Position numbers and translations under genes: made by a program
Notes under the pieces: generated by a model
Databases searched by the model: none
The model's input: only the letters and a program-made list of their open reading frames with translations
Told to the model about the DNA's origin: nothing
Source: Lumbricus terrestris
Lineage: Eukaryota; Annelida; Clitellata; Crassiclitellata; Lumbricidae
Reading direction: 5' to 3'
Assembly: GCA_949752735.1 (NCBI GenBank)
Contig: OX457036.1
Coordinates: forward strand, 95,775,605 to 95,839,604
Length of the DNA stretch: 64,000 bases
Shown: positions 12,608-25,500 of the stretch, one piece after another
How the letters are laid out: every line of letters starts with the position of its first letter
Numbering within the stretch: the stretch's first letter is position 1

Positions 12608-13967
12608 CAGTGATTCCGTTAAGGTCTGAATTCTTGGAGTCATGGACGCACCACATCAAAAAAATTGGAGTCCACACCAAATGGATAAGAGTCATGGACT
12701 CCACACCCATCCATTTTTGGAGTCCCATCGGGCCATAGTAGTCCAAATGTAAAAAATTCCGAACTTCTTATATTATTGTTACTACAGGCGACAAAGGGCC
12801 CAACCATTATAGCCTAAGCTTATTATTATGTAACCTACGCAAAAATGCGTATTTTTGACCCTCTAGCTCATTCTGTTGCAACTCGTACATTTTGCGAACA
12901 GCCACATGCATACGCAAAAATTAGCTTTAACCCTCCTCCGTTTACAAAAGTTCATTTAGGCTATAATTATAGCTAAAGTCAGCTATAAAATTCATTTTAC
13001 CGTTGGCTATTTTTTGTGTGTTAAAATCTGAAGTTGTCGATACCAATACAGAAATAAATGTCATAAACTCATAAATCACAGCCAGGTTCTCCAGAGGTAG
13101 GCAAAATTGGAATGAAATATAGGCCTGTATCGTGGAATCGTGAAAGGTCAAGTAGGCCATAGGCCTATAGGCTAGCCTAAACCAACGATAAGTAGAAGTT
13201 TTTAGCTTTTAAAACTTGAGAACAAATTAACAACCATTTAGAAGCAAAAGCTGGTGTTAGAGCACAATCAGATTGCATCATATTGCATTAATATTGACCG
13301 GAGAGCGCCTCTGAGAGGGCTTCTTGTAGAGGCGTTATGTAACTTATTGAAATGAATGAATGAAGGCAGCGCCTGAGAGAGCTAAAATGCGATTGTCGTT
13401 AGCAATGACATCATTTTAAAAATAAACAGGGAAATTGTAGGACTCTATAGCCTATAACTAGTACCAATCTTCCGGACGATAATAAATTTTATGCTTCCAA
13501 TAAAAAATATTTTAGCATTGCATGTGTACTTCTTTTAATTTTCTTGATTTTAGGATCTATCCGACGACGATAATTACTTTTTAAGCTAGCTCATGGGAAC
13601 GGTTGAACCACATAATGGTTGAACGCTATAATATTGCTGACATGTCGATGGTTTAGGTCTAGACCTGCTTGTAGGCTATATACGTCACTCACTTTAATAT
13701 AAAGAAATGAAATATTCATAAATAGGTCATTGCATAAATTATTCACCACTAACCAGTCAGTTAATATGCAATGCATAAACTGAGACAGTTACACATATAC
13801 AGACCCCACGGTATTTCTTATTGGTGTCCCATGGACGCATCGTTAATTTACTTGTGCGTCCATCCACAACTTCAGTGCGTCCATGGACGCACCGCCTTTA
13901 TTTTTGTGCGTCCGGCGTCAAAATTTGTGCGTCCGGGACGCACGGACGCACGTTAACGGAATCACTG
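12608..13967. mobile_element. Non-autonomous hAT element with GTGCGTCC repeats
   Basis: The ends are perfect 15-base inverted repeats (CAGTGATTCCGTTAA at 12608 and its complement ending at 13967). They are flanked by the 8-bp direct repeat CTCTCCAT at 12600-12607 and 13968-13975. The subterminal regions carry several copies of GTGCGTCC or GGAGTCCA in both orientations. Subterminal repeats of this kind often serve as transposase binding sites in hAT elements. No transposase is seen. A LINE 3' end (about 13300-13370) is nested inside. Confidence 0.8.
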
Positions 13968-14082
13968 CTCTCCATCTCTTTGAATCACAAATTACATCAA
14001 TGACAACATTGGCAAATTACGAGTTATATCCCAGGCCTACCATGTATCTCAGCATTTACATAATTATGCTATATCAAAAAGA

Positions 14083-16880
14083 CCTTGAACAACTCCTTCA
14101 CTCCTTCGAGCTACTCCGCCTGGCTACTCTTCGCGTGACTGCCCGCGACCGCCTCCTTCTGATGGACTTCCAGCTCGAGGGGGTGGCATAGTCGTCTACT
14201 TTCGAACATCTCTTCGAATATCGTCTGTCGTCCTAGATATTCAATCAACAACTTTCGAAACACTCTGTCTGAGCATTGCCACATCCCGTGGCTCTGTCAC
14301 CATCCTTACCATCTACAGACCAGGCTCTGCACCTCCACCTGAACTGTTCTTTGAAGAATTTGTCTCAACACTGGAAAACCTAATCACTCGAAACAGTCAG
14401 TTACTCATCATTGGAGATATTAATATTCACGTTGAGAACCTATCAGCTTCTTCTACAGTACGTTATCTCGACATCCTCGCCCAATTTGGTCTTCGTCAGC
14501 ATATTGGCGAGCCTACTCATCTGCTAGGTGGATACATTGATCATGTTATCACATTAGACGATCAACTAATTGATGAACTTCAAGTCTTTCCTCCGTCTCT
14601 CTCTGACCATTCACTGATTCAGTTCACTCTTCCCTCCCTGTATCTTCAACCAATTCACACAATTCGCCAGCTACGTGGATGGAAGTCCCTCGATACTCAG
14701 GCCTTTTGTTCTGCTCTTCGTACCACGAAACTCTTTGCTTCGGCTGAATCGCTGGATGAATTAACAGTCTCTCAGCTCTTTGACCTCTTCTCTTCAACTA
14801 CAACAGACCTTCTTGACAAGATGCTACCTCCACGCAAGGTCAAGACCCGTTACCGTCCACTAGCGGTATGGTTCGACAAAGAATGCCATCAGTTTCGTCG
14901 CCGTGCTCGCTGTGCTGAGCGACGGTACCGTAAGACCAAAGATCCCAGTGATCGGTTGATATGGATAAAGCAACTTCGTTCCCTTCACAAGCTATACCAT
15001 CACAAAGAGGCTGCCTACTGGGAGAACTTTGTCTCGCGTAATGAGAAGAACCCACGACGTCTCTGGTCTTCCATCTCTGGACTTCTTGGTCGTCCGTCTC
15101 GTCCGCTTGAGACTCCAACCTTCTCTGCTGATGAGACAAACTCTCTTCGTGCTGCTACAGCTGATGCACCACCACCTGAGTTCACAACTACGTCTTCTGT
15201 TTTTGATGGCTTTAAGCCCATTACAGATGCTGAGCTACGAACGGTTTTTTCAGGTGTTAATCTTAGGTCATGTGAACTTGACCCCCTTCCTCCATTTATT
15301 ATTATTGACATGCTTGATGATCTTGCTCCTTTTTTTCTCTATCTCTTCAATAGATCACTTGCTGAGGGCTCTATTCCTGCTTCTCAAAAACGTGCTTTGG
15401 TTTTTCCTTCACTTAAGAAAACTAATCTTGACCCTAGCCACTGTCAAAATTATCGGCCTATTTCCAACCTGTCTTTTCTTTCTAAAACCCTTGAGCGTCT
15501 GGTTTCCTTTCAGATTCTTCCTTACCTTGAATCATCAGGTCTTCTCCCCTCTCGCCAATCTGGTTTTCGGGCTTTTCATTCAACTGAAACAGCCCTACTC
15601 TCCATGTTAGATGACATCTATGCAGCTATTGATAAGGCTCAGGTTTCCCTTCTTGCACTTTTTGATGTATCAGCAGCCTTTGACATGGTCGATCACAAAA
15701 TTTTGCTCCAGCGCCTTGAATCCTCCTATGGTATTAAAGGTGTCCCTCTCCTATGGCTTCAATCTTACTTGTCTGGTCGTACCCAAATGGTTAAAGCTGG
15801 TAATTCCAGATCTAACTGGGTGCCGGTATATTTAGGAGTTCCACAGGGATCAGTCCTTGGACCCCTACTCTTCATTCTGTACACGGCTGATGTTACTTCT
15901 CTGTTTCCAAGTCACTCTGCTACTGGTCACCTCTTTGCTGATGATGTTCAAGCCTATGTTCATGGTTCTCCCTCTACTCAACTCATACTAGTTCGCCGTA
16001 TTGAGGCACTTTCTCATGATTTGCACCTGTGGATGTCTTCAAATCGCCTTTCACTCAATTCCAACAAAACTCAACTCATCTGGCTTGGCACTCCCCAGCA
16101 AATTAAAAAAATCGACTTTTTGCTTCTATCTCAGACCTTTCCTCAATTTACATTTTCAACTTCTGTTCGTGACCTAGGTGTCACTCTTGACTGCTCGCTG
16201 ACATTCTCAACACATGTAACCAACCTTACGCGCTCCTCTTACTTTCACCTCCGTCGTCTCAGGTCCATTCGCAGATCTGTCTCCCTTTCAACCATGACAT
16301 CAATAGTCCATGCTTTTGTCTGTTCCAGAATTGATTACTGTAACTCCCTTCTTATTGGTCTTCCAAAGGTCCGCCTATCTCCCATTCAATCTGTCCTTAA
16401 TGCTGCTGCTCGATTAATTGCGCGCCTTCCTAAGTACTCCCATATATCATCGTTTATGATTAACCAACTACACTGGCTTCCTCTCTCTGCCCGCATACAA
16501 TATAAGGTCCTTTCTCTGGTACTCAAATCCAAACTGGGTCTTGCACCGATGTATCTCAGTGATCTCATTCGTTCTCCTCTATCAGCATCTTCTCATCGAC
16601 CTCTCCGTTCTCTGGACAGGGCTGATTTGTTTGTTCCACGAGCTAGGACCACTATTGCTCAAACTCGTTCCTTCACCATCATTGGGCCCTCCTTGTGGAA
16701 TTCTCTTCCCTCCACTCTGCGTGGGACTCTACTTTCAGGATCGTTATCTACATCTCTCTCTCTTCTTAAGACCTATTTTTTTCTCTAGGGGTTATCGCAC
16801 TGGGAGCGCTACTGAATGGCCTTGGTTGTGAGCGGCGCTATATAAATTCCTAATTACATTACATTACATTACATTACTGG
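14083..16880 (+). mobile_element. 5'-truncated CR1/L2-like LINE
   Basis: The insertion begins abruptly inside the endonuclease domain, runs through a complete reverse transcriptase, and ends in GGCGCTATATAAATTCC followed by a short ATTAC repeat tail. A 5' truncation and a simple-repeat 3' tail instead of poly(A) are typical of CR1/L2-type LINEs. The open frame suggests a recent insertion. No clear target-site duplication was found. Confidence 0.85.
14089..16788 (+). CDS. LINE ORF2 fragment: endonuclease C-terminus plus reverse transcriptase
   Basis: The frame is open from the stop at 14086 to a TAG at 16786-16788, about 899 codons, longer than an ATG-based call from 14821 would give. The endonuclease part shows RGGGIVVYFRTS, TIYRPG, IIGDINIH (Asp about 110), GGYIDHVI and SDHSLI (His about 174), all typical of APE-type LINE endonucleases. 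The reverse transcriptase shows NYRPISNLSFLSKTLERL, AFDMVDH, GVPQGSVLGPLLF and the catalytic FADD (about residues 616-619). It ends with the usual GPSLWNSLPSTLR segment. The N-terminal catalytic half of the endonuclease is missing, so it cannot mobilise itself. It is a transposon ORF, not a host gene. Confidence 0.9.
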   Translation, partial: TTPSLLRATPPGYSSRDCPRPPPSDGLPARGGGIVVYFRTSLRISSVVLDIQSTTFETLCLSIATSRGSVTILTIYRPGSAPPPELFFEEFVSTLENLITRNSQLLIIGDINIHVENLSASSTVRYLDILAQFGLRQHIGEPTHLLGGYIDHVITLDDQLIDELQVFPPSLSDHSLIQFTLPSLYLQPIHTIRQLRGWKSLDTQAFCSALRTTKLFASAESLDELTVSQLFDLFSSTTTDLLDKMLPPRKVKTRYRPLAVWFDKECHQFRRRARCAERRYRKTKDPSDRLIWIKQLRSLHKLYHHKEAAYWENFVSRNEKNPRRLWSSISGLLGRPSRPLETPTFSADETNSLRAATADAPPPEFTTTSSVFDGFKPITDAELRTVFSGVNLRSCELDPLPPFIIIDMLDDLAPFFLYLFNRSLAEGSIPASQKRALVFPSLKKTNLDPSHCQNYRPISNLSFLSKTLERLVSFQILPYLESSGLLPSRQSGFRAFHSTETALLSMLDDIYAAIDKAQVSLLALFDVSAAFDMVDHKILLQRLESSYGIKGVPLLWLQSYLSGRTQMVKAGNSRSNWVPVYLGVPQGSVLGPLLFILYTADVTSLFPSHSATGHLFADDVQAYVHGSPSTQLILVRRIEALSHDLHLWMSSNRLSLNSNKTQLIWLGTPQQIKKIDFLLLSQTFPQFTFSTSVRDLGVTLDCSLTFSTHVTNLTRSSYFHLRRLRSIRRSVSLSTMTSIVHAFVCSRIDYCNSLLIGLPKVRLSPIQSVLNAAARLIARLPKYSHISSFMINQLHWLPLSARIQYKVLSLVLKSKLGLAPMYLSDLIRSPLSASSHRPLRSLDRADLFVPRARTTIAQTRSFTIIGPSLWNSLPSTLRGTLLSGSLSTSLSLLKTYFFL

Positions 16881-18093
16881 TGTCAATTAATATTCAAGAA
16901 TATTAAATATTTTTAACAATCCACGTTTAAAATTTCTTATCAAAACCAGGTACCAAAATTGGCCAAATTCTCGTCATAGGGTAGGCAACTCAATATTCAG
17001 CTTCTTGCATTGAAAATTTAAAAAAATAGTGGATTAAAACTGATGCAAAGTACCTGGACATTGCGTTAGCTCTCATTTTTCATCCTTCGTACTACATACG
17101 GCATAATTGAATACTGTAACGGGTCTGTCAACCGGATTATTGAAGAAACGAAAATTACCTACATTACATTTACATTTTGGCAATGCGTCCCACCAAGCCA
17201 GTAGGTGTTGAATAAACAACACTCTCGAGAGCATCCTATTTAAAACACGCATTACCTAAGACACGCCGCATTTAATTAAAATAAACAATTCCAAGACGGA
17301 ATCAACAAAATCAGCGAACCTTTTCAAATATGAACGATTAAAATCGGTGAATTTATCCGCAGTCTGAACAATCCGTAATGCAGCGTCCTCTAAATACTGC
17401 TGCACGATGGCTGCCGATAAGTAAACCCTAAAATTATTATGTTAATTAAGTCATGAATATTAATTTGCTTGTAAGAATGTAAACATTCGTTCGTGTGCAT
17501 GGTGTGCAGACATGACATAACAAAAACGCATCCTTCACTGAGCTGATCGATGAAAAATTATGTTTAATAAAGTAGAGACAGAACAAGCAAAGTAAAACTC
17601 TAATATCTTTGGAACAAGTACGTTTTTTATTTGCGGCTCCTCGTCAAGATTTAGCCTGTGTTGCATGGTGCTGTAATTGCAAGCTGTAGATATTAAGCCG
17701 AGGTCGAATTTGGTGAGTTCATATGATTTTTTAAATTATTATTATATTCGTTTAATGGTAACAAAGACTGACAGACACACTGCTATCAGGTACAAAAAGC
17801 AGTTTATCAAATACAATATAATACCTATAGAATGTCTTTAGCATTGACTGCTGAATTTGTCTTAAGATGAAAGCACAAAATGACAGAAATTACAAAAAGA
17901 ATGATTCTATGTTTATATAGGCTGCTCTTTTGCTATAGGCTAATGAGATTCGACTCTTTTTCTTTTCTTCATCATTAATGAGCATATGGTGCCTTTCTAT
18001 GATGGGTGAACTGTCGATCGTAGTGCTGGCAGGAGTTTGCTCCAAAGTATAACTTGCAGGAGCAGAGAAGCCTGATTTGGTCGGTTGCAAACT
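16881..18093. other. Intergenic stretch upstream of TPP2
   Basis: AT-rich sequence between the LINE tail and the TPP2 promoter. I see no exon or clear repeat. A 68-codon minus-strand frame at 17890-18096 has no recognisable feature and no splice support. Confidence 0.5.
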
Positions 18094-18160
18094 CAAGCTT
18101 CTAAAGCGCCCTTCGATGGCAAAGCGAGGGCAATGTGCAGCTTATTCAAGAACGCAGCGG
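18094..18160. repeat. Short repeat in the TPP2 5' flank, shared with 47190-47250
   Basis: The sequence CTTCTAAAGCGCCCTTCGA...AGCTTATTCAAGAACGC reappears, about four fifths identical by eye, at 47190-47250 next to an exon of the CCDC42-like gene. It is probably a piece of an unclassified repeat family. Its place 100-165 bases before the TPP2 start puts it in the probable promoter. Confidence 0.5.
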
Positions 18161-18253
18161 CGAGTCACAGTGGCGAGTTGAGCTCTTCCCATAATTCATC
18201 TTGTTCTCTCGATTAAAAATCAACACGGCAGCGGTTTTAGTACGCGGCCGAAA

Positions 18254-18264
18254 ATAAGATGGCG
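18254..18264 (+). promoter_or_regulatory. YY1-type site overlapping the TPP2 start codon
   Basis: TAAGATGGCGGC matches the YY1 consensus AANATGGCGGC, with the ATG being the TPP2 initiator. YY1 motifs covering the start codon are known in many animal housekeeping genes. Function is inferred. Confidence 0.45.
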
Positions 18265-21200
18265 GCGTGCGTGGACCTGGAGTTCCCAGTTGACGGAATT
18301 CTCCCAAAGAAAGAAACCGGGGCGTGGTCGTTCCGGAACAAATACCCAGATTATGATGGCCGAGGAGTCACAATTGCCGTGCTCGACACGGGAGTTGATC
18401 CGGGAGCGCCAGGTTTACAGGTAGACGCCATTCATCGTCTGCACCTTCATACTTGGGGAAAACAGGGAACCTAGATGACCTGGCAATATTGAAACGGTTT
18501 TCTGCTTTTTTGCTTCAGACATAACTTACTGGTTATCTAGCAGAATAATCTTCGATCTCGCTAGTTAGAATCTGTCTTGTTCTAATTAAAGGGTGGTGGG
18601 TGTGTTCGCACACCACGTAGTAACTTACATGGTAACGGTGAATCACTGTCTTGTAAGTTTAAGTAATCTGGTTTACGTAATCGTATTTGTAATTTCGGGA
18701 TTTCACTATTTCGAAAAAGGTGAGGTTCTCAGTTTAGCTCATTTTTTCGCAGTATTTTCTTTATGTCATGTCCTTTAGTTGTCTTTTCATGTTGTGGTTT
18801 GTTTTATTTTAGGTAACATCAGAGGGACAGCCAAAAATCGTCGACATCGTTGATGTTACTGGATCAGGAGATGTGGACACGTCGACCGTCGTTGAAGCTG
18901 TGAATGGCGAAATAACTGGTTTAACTGGCAGAAAACTCCGGGTATTTAGCACTTTATGGCATAATTATGTTGATTTATGTAGAGCCACACAGAGAAAATC
19001 CTACTCAAAGATTAGGATGTTGATATGATTTTGTTGATGTACATTCATTCATGTATGAAACGCTTAACAGGGTACCTGTTAAGTAGGGTACTTAATTTCA
19101 CACATAGCTGCCTAACTCACCGGAACAGGCACAGAAGGCACTATGGAATTTTCTCTAGGGTACTCTACTGGAGCTTGCTCAAGAAATGACCTCACTTCGC
19201 CCTGTAACTGTGTCTTGGCTTGTCAAACTGAGTTATATTAAATGAGGAGAGTTGATGTATGGAAGCACACTACCTGCATATCTCCATGGGCAGTTACTGA
19301 CCGATGTTCCGATGTGTTTATTGTTCTGTTGATCTTGATATTTTAAGATTAATGTAGAGCTCTATAAAAGTCACCAGATTAATGAAACTGGCATGGTAAC
19401 ATGCTGCTAAGAAACCTCCATGCAGCTTGCTACTGACAATGCTATTGAAACTGTTGTACTAAATACATTGCATGACCTTGATCACAATGATTCTATAGAA
19501 ATTTCAAGATTAGATTCACAATTTAAATGAGTTGGTATGTTATTATTGCAAAATTTATTTTTATTACTATGCATAGCATCCTGATTGCGTTACATTTTGG
19601 ATTGGGTTAGAACAGTGGTTCCCAACCTTTTTTGACTTTAGGGCCACTTTTTGTAAGCTGGAGGACACGAGGGCCACTTTTTCTTTGTTGAAGGACATTA
19701 GAGGGCCACAAGGCCAAAATTTAATTAACTCAAAGTATATAAAATTGTTATAATTGATTCAAAATAGGATGTTCGATGTTATTTATTTACGTCAAAATAA
19801 AATAATTTGTAATTTAAAATAATTATGTGTTCTATCCTGTCCAAATTGTCAATTTTTTTTATATTATTGTTAATTCTTTAAGAGACAAGGGCCATTTTTT
19901 TAGGCCTGGTGGGCCACTTTTGGCCCACGGGCCACGGGTTGGGAACCGCTGGGTTAGAGGTATAATTTAAACTTCCATGTATGTTAAATTTCCTCGTAGA
20001 TACCGGACGCATGGCAGAATCCGTCTGGTCAGTATCACATTGGAGTGAAGAACGGGTACGGTCTGTTTCCGAAAATCTTGAAGGAGCGCCTGACGAAGGA
20101 GCACAAGGAGCACGTTTGGGATCCAAGTCACCGACAGAAACTAACCGAAGCAATACGCGAATTGGACGAATTCGATGCCAACCACTCAGACCTATCACAG
20201 GTCAGAAGCACAGAGTTATCGTAATACAATACTCATTCACTGAGCATGAACTGCTCTTTGACAGCACCGTTCTTATAATACTCATTCCCTGAGCACGATC
20301 TGCTCTTAGACAGCACCATTCTTTCTCTCTTATTGGTCCCATAGTATGGAATGGGCTCCCACTGTCTGTGAACCTTATGCCTAGGGCTTGCCTGGATGTG
20401 TTTTATCACAGCATTAGAACCGTCCTTTTCAGCCGAGGTTTGGTCGAGAGCGCTCCTGAGTAGTAACGTCGAAGGGATGCCATAGAAAACTGTAATGAAT
20501 AAATTAATACAATACAGTATACTAATTGGTTTTGCCTTCCTTATGAAGTTCAAAAGTGCACATTGTTTTGCAGGCCGTCTGTTCTGTTAGGAGTTCAGAT
20601 TTATGTTTTCTGTCACTTGTGAATTGTTTCAATTGCATCTATAGCTGTACTTTGTAACCAGTTGCTGTCTGTCAACCGGATTGTTCAATAAAAGGAAATT
20701 ATTGAAGCCGGGCAACCTAAGAACCATAGATAAACTGAAAGCTTGATAAGTTTTCAGTTTAGAGTAAGGTTGTTAATATCTTTTTTGCCATACCAAGTAT
20801 CAATTGTGTGTGTGAAGTCTTTGTGTTTGGAATTGACTGAATGGTAGGAGGAGAAGTGGCAGAGAGAGGATTTGGCGGCGAAAGTGGAGATACTTCAGAC
20901 GCTCGACAAGAAGTTCATCGAATGCGGTCCAGTCTTCGATTGCATTGTCTTCAACGATGGACAGACTTGGCAGTGCGTTCATTCTCCAATCCATTCTAAA
21001 AATGAGAATATTGATACTCGTCTGATGCATTGTCTTTTAATTTTATTGTTATTGTCTGGAGATTTATGAAGCACTCTTGACTATAAGAAGTACAATGCAG
21101 ATGATAATGAGTTCTCTGCCGTAAAACAAGTCCATTTGACTTTAAAGCGCTAGCTGACGTCGTTTTGTGTTCATTCCTCACAGACAATTATGAATCAAGT

Positions 21201-22563
21201 GCTTTACCTGGGTTGCTATGCAGTTTTTTTAAAGGTAGATTCAAACTTGCGACCCTTCGGTTACAAGGCGCAGAACATATCACTGCACCACTACAGTGCA
21301 GAGATGCACTGTGTAATTAGCTCATTTTTTCCAAGCAGTTAATTATCACCTAAATTGCCAGATTACCACTATGCCCATCTCCAGAGGAGTAGCACAGTTT
21401 TCAGGTGTTTAACAACACACAGTATCAAATGGCTTAGACTTCAAGTGTTTCAGACCTTTGTAAGGCATTTGATCTGTATTAGAACCACTTCTTTATTATT
21501 TACGTTTATAATTTTTTTATTGATAAAAGTAGAGTTTGTGAATTCAGTGCTTCAAAGAATTAAAAACAACTATGATTAACTGTTGTTCACTGCATGTATT
21601 TTTGATGAATTTGGTATGTTAGGGCGTGTGTTGACATATCGGAATCGGGTGATCTGTCTAAAAGTCCGCTGCTGACGACGTACAGAGAAAATCGAAGCTA
21701 TGGAACGATCAACTCCGGTCAGCACTGCACTGATTAATTTGATACAAATAACAAGAGATTTTGGCATGGAATCTAATGATCTGTGATTGTAGATGGCTCC
21801 ATCTATAAATGACCTGTGATTATGGATGGCTCTATTCATTCATTCATTCATTCAGAAATTTATATAGCGCCTCTGTGATTGAAGATGACTGCATTTATAA
21901 ATGACCTGTGATTTCGTTTGCTTGCAACATGACTTACACAGTTTGCGGATGTTTAGCAATGCATGCCTTTACATTTGTTGGCCCTTCTACCTGCATAACC
22001 TCTAAGTAAGGCTGCTGAGTGACTCTAATTAATGACAAATGACAGTTGACATCATCTTGTCCACCCTTTTACGGCTGACTAAACTTGTTGCTTTTCATCT
22101 GATGATGAGATGTGGTTTTGTTGTTTAATAGCAATGATGAATTACGTCGTGAATGTACATCAGGATGGAAATCTTCTTGAGATTGTCACCAATTCAGGTA
22201 AGTCATGCTTTGTTTCAAATTCAGGTAAGTCTTGTCTTATCAAAAATTCAGACAAGTCTTCTCTTATGAACAATTTATGTATTTCCTGGCTTACTGGTAT
22301 AGTTGTTTAGTTAAGATCCACCTCAACCATACATCAGAAATGCGTGGAGCAGATGACCAGCTATTTGAATATAATCTAGTAATGTACCCTCTGCTGAATC
22401 TTCTGTCTGGGTTATCGGTAGTATCTTCTGATGTCTTGACTTCTACTTCACCTTAATATTCAAAGCAGCCTCAGTTAGGCAGGTGTGGAATTGGTAATTG
22501 ATCCCTGTGTTGTTGATCTCTTAGTTGACCTATATTCTAAATGTAGGACTGATGTATATATAA

Positions 22564-22599
<36 letters not shown>

Positions 22600-25500
22600 T
22601 AGTTTTGCTAAAATACTCTAATTTTCTGTTTAATTTAACAATTTGTATGCTTAAATCTAAACAATTGAGGCCTATCAACGTAAGCAGTTGCATATTTTAA
22701 ATTGGGATGAAACCCTGGTTAAGCTGTTGCTTTTGTTGGGTTCTGTTTGAACTTAATGATTGTTTGATATGTAATGTTGACATGAGTTCAATTATAATAA
22801 ACATCTATATCTATTATAGGAGCACATGTGATTGATTCTTTTGTTATTTATGGTAGGCGCCCATGGGACTCACGTGGCTTGCATCGCGGCTGGGTACTTC
22901 CAGGATGAACTGGAGAAATGTGGAATTGCTCCAGGGGCTCAGATTGTCTCCATCAAAATTGGAGACAACCGCCTCGATTCCATGGAAACTGGAACCGCTC
23001 TTATCCGTGCCGTAAGTTCGATTACAGCCGAAGATATTGTAATTTTGCACCATCCAGTGAAAAATATGACAGCGCTTTCCTAGGTAGGCCGCAGAAATTT
23101 GCATTGAAAATTTGAAACATTGCAAATATACATGAATTTATACGTGCTCCCATAGTACCTATGCAGATACATACATGTATGCCTCTATGGATTGGAATGT
23201 TGAGAAGCATAGTAACGTGTAGCTTTGATGCATCATTCTTGAGTTGTTTTGCTTTCATTGTAGATTATTAAGGCAATTGAACTTCGCTGCGATGTTCTTA
23301 ACTACAGTTACGGAGAGGCCTGCCACTGGCCAAATGCCGGGTCAGTTGCACTTGTCTTAGCAATAGGTTGCACTTTTGTCAGTGATTTCTTTTGTCTGTT
23401 TTTTATTTATTTATTGCAATGTGTTTCTTGCACAAGGTCACCAAATCAAAATCTGAGGCACAGGGAAAGCATGCTGATTTGGAATCTTTATGTGATGACT
23501 TTTCGCATGTTTAAAATGTTTGTAATGGTAGTAATTGGTTTTCGTCGCAAGTCTTTTATCCTGCATTAACCTACTCTCAACATGCCTCTGTGATTTTCAA
23601 CACAATTCGCTCCTAAATTACTAAATGACGTAATTAAATCAGATCGTTCTTTAAATTGAAATGTCTTTGGCTGCACCTCTTCACATTGCGAATCAGTAAT
23701 GAACGATAGAGTGGTAGCCATGAATGAATTTATTTGTAGCACACAAAAGTCTAATGGTACAGTCACGAACCACAGAATACAGTGCAACAGGAGCCAGGAA
23801 AAACTGATGGCTTATACTAGCCTGACCCCTTTTCTTTGATTATTACTCATGCATTCATATGATACTTAATTAAAACTTAACTACTATAACTAATAATAAT
23901 AATAATGTTGATAGTCATAATGATCATAATAATAATGATAATAATAATAGCAAAATAATAACAGCAGAACATCATCAAAACCACAAACATGCCTAACAAT
24001 ACTTAGAGATCTTGGATGTGTCTCTTGTCTATTAGCACTGATTTCTGAGTGCATAATTTGTGCAGGCGTATCTGCGACGTAATCACTGAAGCGGTCAACA
24101 AGCATGGGATCATATTCGTGTCGAGTGCAGGCAACAATGGTCCGGCGCTGTCGACGGTCGGTGCTCCGGGTGGAACGACGACAAGCATCATTGGTATTAT
24201 TATTATTAGTAGTATTATTATTGTTACGGAGAATTTTAACGTGTGCAAAGTTGCACAGAAATGAGAATCTGAGTTGCAGTTGATCTGTTTTCTGTTGAAG
24301 AATTCTTAGACATCAAGATGTTTGAAAGCTGGTGGATAATAGAGGACATTTGCTGGACCGTCCATAGGATGTAACTACTTCGTGAAACTGTCTTTCAGCT
24401 AAAGTTATTAACTGTCTTTCAGAGCCAAAGCTTTAAGTCTTTACTCTCTTTAAGAGCTAAAGTTTTAAGTATTTTCTGTCTTTAAGAGCTAAAGCTTTCA
24501 GTCTAACTGCCTTTCAGAGTCAAAGTTTAACGTCCTGACTGTCTTTCAGAAACAAAGCTCTAAGTGCTGACTATCTTTCAGACCCAAAGCTTAATGATTT
24601 TCAAATGACTGTAAGTGAGATTCATTACATGAAAGACTGCTTTTCAGTGAGTTGCTCCTGTGAAAGACTTCTGCAGTTAAAACCCTTCCATTAGCACTAG
24701 CAATGAATGAACTGAGCAAATCTACAAAAGCCAAGACTTTTGAGTTTATGATACTAGAATGACTTATGGCTTTCTAATAACAATCAGTAAATTAAAATTG
24801 CAGCTCATATTGTTTAGCATCTCTTTTAACTACGGAATAGTTTAATTCGATACTTTTGTATACTCTTCCAGAGCTCTGCCGTTTTGTTACGACCCAATGT
24901 ATTTTGTCGTTATTGTCATTAGCGCTATTTCTATTGTTCTTATTTTTGTGCACAAAACGAGGTACTTATGTACGGGTGTATCGTTATAATGTTCGATTGG
25001 TTTGATGTTGTAGGGGTTGGTGCTTATATATCTCCAACCATGATGGCTGCTGGTTACGCCCTCAAGGATAAACTCCCTGGAATGCACTACACCTGGTCAT
25101 CACGTGGACCCAGGTAAGCTAACAAGAAATACCTGACTCTTCTAAAGAGAAACAGATCCTCTTTACAGCAACAGCGAAACTATTCTATCTCAATTCTAAC
25201 CGATTTTATGCATAAAATAATTATTTGTCCATCGATGTTAAAATACAATGGACAAAGGATGGTTAAATCGCCCAATTTCAGTGCTTTTGCGTGAAATTTA
25301 AAGTCACGACGTGTACAAAATCATCCAAATAATACCATTCCATGTTACGTTCTCTCAAAACTTTTTTGCATAAAATATATATTTTAAGTGATATATGATC
25401 TAACAAAATTGAGATAAATCGAGTTGCTGCTCATTTTTTTTCTCAAACTGATTAATATTCCGACCTATGGCTGGTTTTGTCACATTGACAATCATTGTCC

